Source of the DNA: Elysia marginata
Taxonomy: Eukaryota > Mollusca > Gastropoda > Plakobranchidae
DNA: 31,238 bases
Direction of reading: 5' to 3'
Assembly (NCBI GenBank): GCA_019649035.1
Contig: BMAT01001375.1
Coordinates: 148,072 to 179,309 of the forward strand
In this document: one piece after another, positions 28,106-31,238 of the stretch
Numbering within the stretch: position 1 is the first letter of the stretch
How the letters are laid out: the number at the start of each line of letters is the position of its first letter
Translations under genes and position numbers: made by a program
Notes under the pieces: model-generated
Databases searched by the model: none
What the model saw: only the letters and a program-made list of their open reading frames with translations
Told to the model about the DNA's origin: nothing

Positions 28106-28403
28106 CGGCTCTGTGGCCTAGCGGTAAGACACTTGCTCAAAGGTTGGGAGGTGCGCGGTTTGATCTACGGCCGAGTCAAACCTAGGACTTTAAAATTGGT
28201 ATTAGCAGCTGATCCGTCTAGTGTCTGGCATTGTGGATTTAGTGTTAGGTCTCGGTGTCAGAATAATGTGACTGGGTGTGGTGTATGGAATTGGAAGCGC
28301 TCCTTACATCACAGTGTGGCAGCTCACTTTCAATTGTCCCCAGCACCGTCTCTGACATAACCTGGGACGTTAAAATTCAACCAACCAACCAACCAACCAA
28401 CCC
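28106..28403 (+). mobile_element. tRNA-derived SINE with (AACC)n tail, family D
   Basis: The head GTGGCCTAGCGGTAAGACAC (A box) and CGCGGTTTGATCTACG (B box) leads to a body with GTGTCAGAATAATGTGACTG. It ends CCTGGGACGTTAAAATTC plus (AACC)n at 28379-28402. The central motif is nearly the same as in the SINE at 4473, while head and tail differ. An open frame at 28082-28360 is incidental. Confidence 0.82.
28379..28402. repeat. (AACC)n SINE tail
   Basis: Six AACC units close the SINE at 28106. Confidence 0.95.
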
Positions 28404-28755
28404 TGAGAACGACATGGCTCTATCCTCCACTTTTTGGCGAAATTGAGCTACACACTTTATGATATTTTTACTACAGTTTTTCTCGATTGTGTTCAAGATT
28501 GAGGTGATCTGACCTTTCTTTAGGTAAATTTTGACTTTTCAAAATCTTAACACTTAAGAGTCGATTTTCTCAAAACTATCCTAAGTGTAGACAAAACATT
28601 GTCTTTATCAGGCCACGACTTGTGCACAGAATGAGAACATGAATGGGAGGGTAAAAAGTTTTTAAGTTTTTGCAGCCCAAAAAAAAAAAGGAAACAGAGA
28701 TAGTCTGTAAGAACCGGAGTATTTGATCAAGACTGGCACACTTTTTTTTATAATC

Positions 28756-29064
28756 GGGGCGTCATTGTCTAGTGGTAGACACTCTGCTTTCAAACTGAGA
28801 GGTCTGTGGTTCGAGCCCTGCATTCTGAAGGTCGATGTTTACTCCTTGAGAAAGGCTATTTACACACATTTCTTCGCCTCACTCGTGCTTTTAATGAGTA
28901 CCTGAGTATAGACAGGGAAATATCTTGTCAGTATGCTAGAGTGAAGTGCTTTAATTACTGCTCCTCTGTTAAATCAGAAGGTGCCTTGGTTGTTAAAGGC
29001 CTGTTGTGAGAACTCATGTAAAGCACTTAGAGCATTAAGTTGATTAGGCGTTATATAAATTACT
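28756..29064 (+). mobile_element. tRNA-derived SINE, family B, best copy
   Basis: It starts GGGGCGTCATTGTCTAGTGG with an A box (TGTCTAGTGGTAGACAC) and a good B box (GTGGTTCGAGCCC). The body contains GTACCTGAGTATAGACAGGG and TACTGCTCCTCTGTTAAATC. The tail is CATGTAAAGCACTTAGAGCA, then TAGGCGTTATATAAAT. The AAGCGCTT...GCGCTATATAAA type of tail is common in SINEs that borrow LINE machinery. Copies at 24199 and 20533 define the family. Confidence 0.85.
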
Positions 29065-29374
29065 TTCAAATGACCCTTACAACAAACTGATCGAGAATCG
29101 TTTGAGATAAAAAAAAAGGGATACTTTCGATAATATCTTGATGTGGATACTCTATCCATTATAAAATTTTTAATATGTGCCTGATTCTGAAATGCCACTT
29201 ACAAATCACAACGGTTTTTTTTTTCTTCATGTTCTCAAGTTATTAAGAATAAAAACCCTTTATTGAGTATTGAACAAGAGTGAAAACATGCACAATTAAT
29301 CTATCATCGTGGAAACACAATATTCAATCGTTTGACTGCTTAGAAAAGTTGGATTTTTCAAAAAATACAATAAC

Positions 29375-29490
29375 AAAGGCCAATTCAAATAACACTGGAT
29401 TCCTCTAAACCCACAATGATAAAGGCCAATTTAAATAACATTGGATTCCTCTAAACCCACACTAACAAAGGCCAATTCCAACAACAATTC
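29375..29490. repeat. 46-bp tandem repeat, about 2.5 copies
   Basis: AAAGGCCAATT begins units at 29375, 29421 and 29467. The first two share CTGGATTCCTCTAAACCCAC or a one-base variant. The third is partial. Confidence 0.88.
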
Positions 29491-30373
29491 TAAATTGCAA
29501 AACACACTTCAATTGAAAAAAATTAATAATTACCTAACAAGAAAAAAACTGAGAGGATAATTTATAAAAAAAAAACTTAGTCGATTTAAATATTGTAATT
29601 CTAATTTTAGTCAACGTATAACGACCGAGCACACGCCTAGCCACATGTTATGTAGATAAAAAAAAAAAACAATGAAGGCACTGATAGCGATTCACACAGA
29701 GTATCACGTTGTAAAATCTGGTGTGAAAAAAGCTTTTATCTTTCACCAGTTCAAGGGTGCTTGTTTTTCTGTGATCATTCCACATGTATTTGTTTCCTTT
29801 GGTATGCAATTCACAACAATATCGTAATGATACCTTAACACAAGGTATCTGCATGTATAATTACGTGTCAATCAAACAATAATATGTATTCATTAACATA
29901 TAAAAAAGTGCTCAATGTTTTGGAATAAAACGGGATTATTGACAGTACTACAAATTTACTTACATTTTGTCCTATTGCTATATGTGTGTATTTCATACGC
30001 AGTCGTAGCACACTCTTCATATGATATAAGTGCAATTATGAAATCACAAAATCACCTTCATAATAATTGCTTGAAGAGTACATTTCGACCACATATGAAA
30101 CATATGTAGAAAGATGACAACATATGGGTAAACTTACAGTGATAAATACGTATGTATTACATCCATATTTTCTAAATCAATAAACTAATGACCCCAGGGT
30201 TATCAGAAGAATGTTATGGGGTGACAAAAACAAGCACACGTTATCTCCAGTTGAAAAGTATAGTAATAATGTTTCAATTTAAGCTAAGTGAAAAAGGAAG
30301 GTGAAACATAGGCCCACATGTAACGCACATACGCATGTAAACAGTTTTCTATCCTCCTTCTAATTTTACGAGT
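29491..30373. other. AT-rich intergenic DNA
   Basis: No gene or element recognised. Confidence 0.5.
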
Positions 30374-30680
30374 ACATCAACATCAAAATGAGAAAAGGTA
30401 GTGCTAAACTTACATTTCCTTTTACATCAACACCAAAAATACACCGACATCAAAATGAGAAAAGGTAAGTTGCATTTCCTGTCACATCAACGTCAAAGAG
30501 AAAAAGGTAACGCTAAAGTAAATTTATTGTTACATCAACATCAAAATGAGAAAAGGTAGCCTAAGTTAAATTTCCTGTTACATCACATCAAAGATGGAGA
30601 AAAGGTAATGCTCAAGTTGAATTTTCTGATACCTAAACATCAAAGATGATACCAGGATCAAAATGGGAAAAAGGTAGGCC
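30374..30680. repeat. Minisatellite array, 48-60 bp units, about 6 copies
   Basis: Units begin with ACATCAACATCAAAATGAGA, or a variant, and continue AAAAGGTA. They start at about 30374, 30424, 30484, 30532, 30580 and 30631, so spacing is 50, 60, 48, 48 and 51. The second unit carries an extra dozen bases. Later copies are progressively diverged. Confidence 0.88.
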
Positions 30681-31020
30681 TAATTCACAGCTGAGAGGAA
30701 TGAAAAAGAAAAAGAAAATAAAGCATTCGTAAGTTAAGTACAAGTACTTTCTTATTATTTTGTTCTTCCCTTTCCGCCTCTTGCCTTCCTTGCTTTGTCA
30801 ATGTTCTAATTTATCTCTAGTTTCTTTTTATTCTCATTGCCCTGTGTGTTCTCCCCAGTTCTAAATGGGATGGATTTTCTGCAACATAGCTTTTTGTAGA
30901 ATCAACTCGTTGTCCGTTTTTCTTCTTCCTCCTCATCATTACTTTTATTCTTTTTTTCTTCAGCGAAGACATCTAAAAGTGTCACGCTTTCAACCTTTCT
31001 CCCCACCAATCATGTAGCCT
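30681..31020. other. Intergenic DNA, pyrimidine-rich
   Basis: T/C-rich stretch with no recognisable gene or element. It could belong to a neighbouring gene outside the window, but nothing supports that. Confidence 0.4.
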
Positions 31021-31205
31021 TACGTTGAAATAATCTTACAAACATGGGTGATATTCTGTTGTCTTTTTGTTCCTCTTTTTCGTACATGTTTTTCTCTCAC
31101 AGATGTAGATCATCTACGTTAAAATCTTACAAACATGAATGCCATTCTATTGTCTTTTTGTTCCTGTTTCTCACAGTTATATGTTTGTCTCTCAAAGTAA
31201 ACACA
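31021..31205. repeat. 94-bp tandem duplication, 2 copies
   Basis: TACGTTGAAATAATCTTACA at 31021 and TACGTTAAAATCTTACAAAC at 31115 start two units. Both continue AAACATG, ATTCT(G/A)TTGTCTTTTTGTTCC and end in a TTTCTC/TCTCTCA-rich piece. Confidence 0.85.
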
Positions 31206-31238
31206 CATCTTGAACAACTGTGACAGACGGACTGGGAT

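Noticed and set aside
28082-28360. 92-codon open frame
   Set aside because: It lies within a SINE and has no protein family features.
30374-30680. CRISPR-like repeat array
   Set aside because: Units are contiguous diverged minisatellite copies with variable spacing and no distinct spacers, in animal DNA.
25257-31238. A second host gene downstream
   Set aside because: Only short random-looking open frames, repeats and transposon remnants are visible. No exon chain with phase-compatible splice sites was found on either strand.

Overview
The window is animal nuclear DNA. It is AT-rich, with introns bounded by GT/AG sites, several tRNA-derived SINEs, MITE-like elements, a decayed non-LTR retrotransposon and many microsatellites and minisatellites. 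The transposon mix and gene structure suggest a lophotrochozoan, probably a mollusc such as a gastropod. That placement is an inference from repeat style, not a proven taxon.

One protein-coding gene dominates positions 164-25256 on the + strand. I recognise it as TALPID3 (KIAA0586 orthologue), a centriole/basal-body protein needed for ciliogenesis and, in vertebrates, Hedgehog signalling. I could chain 23 coding exons whose reading frames join exactly. They give 4140 nt, or 1379 codons plus TAG. The 5' end is missing: the first visible exon opens behind a splice acceptor, so more exons lie upstream. Family hallmarks appear in the order known from vertebrates: the coiled-coil block (exons 2-4), the YGKPEYQ block (5), FSPTRGYIP (6), the PIEGQLISMAIPLG block (7), VLPPVDIDSIS (8), the W-LEQELMAQVLSKV block (9-10), GGLQLFIDAGQPVD (11), a TPQPTP region (12), repeated SEG(Q/E) motifs (15, 17) and a short C-terminal block KMFVTIPS (23). 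Between exons 18 and 22 lies a Ser/Arg/Gly-rich, probably disordered tail that does not match the vertebrate tail as I remember it.

The introns carry most of the other structure. They hold three antisense copies of one tRNA-SINE (about 2208, 16715 and 18857) and a SINE at 4473 with a nearly intact 12-bp target-site duplication. A second tRNA-SINE family is at 24199 and, antisense, at 20533. A TTAA-flanked piggyBac-like MITE lies at 15933-16307 and a probable second one at 12563-12830. There is also a pair of hairpin-type dispersed repeats (about 7770 and 23230) and a 63-bp minisatellite at 6386.

Downstream of the stop codon (25257-31238) I find the 3' UTR with several AATAAA signals and then intergenic DNA. 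This contains an antisense, internally deleted LINE remnant (about 27425-28085), two SINEs (28106 and 28756) and a run of three tandem-repeat arrays from 29.37 to 31.21 kb. I see no second host gene.
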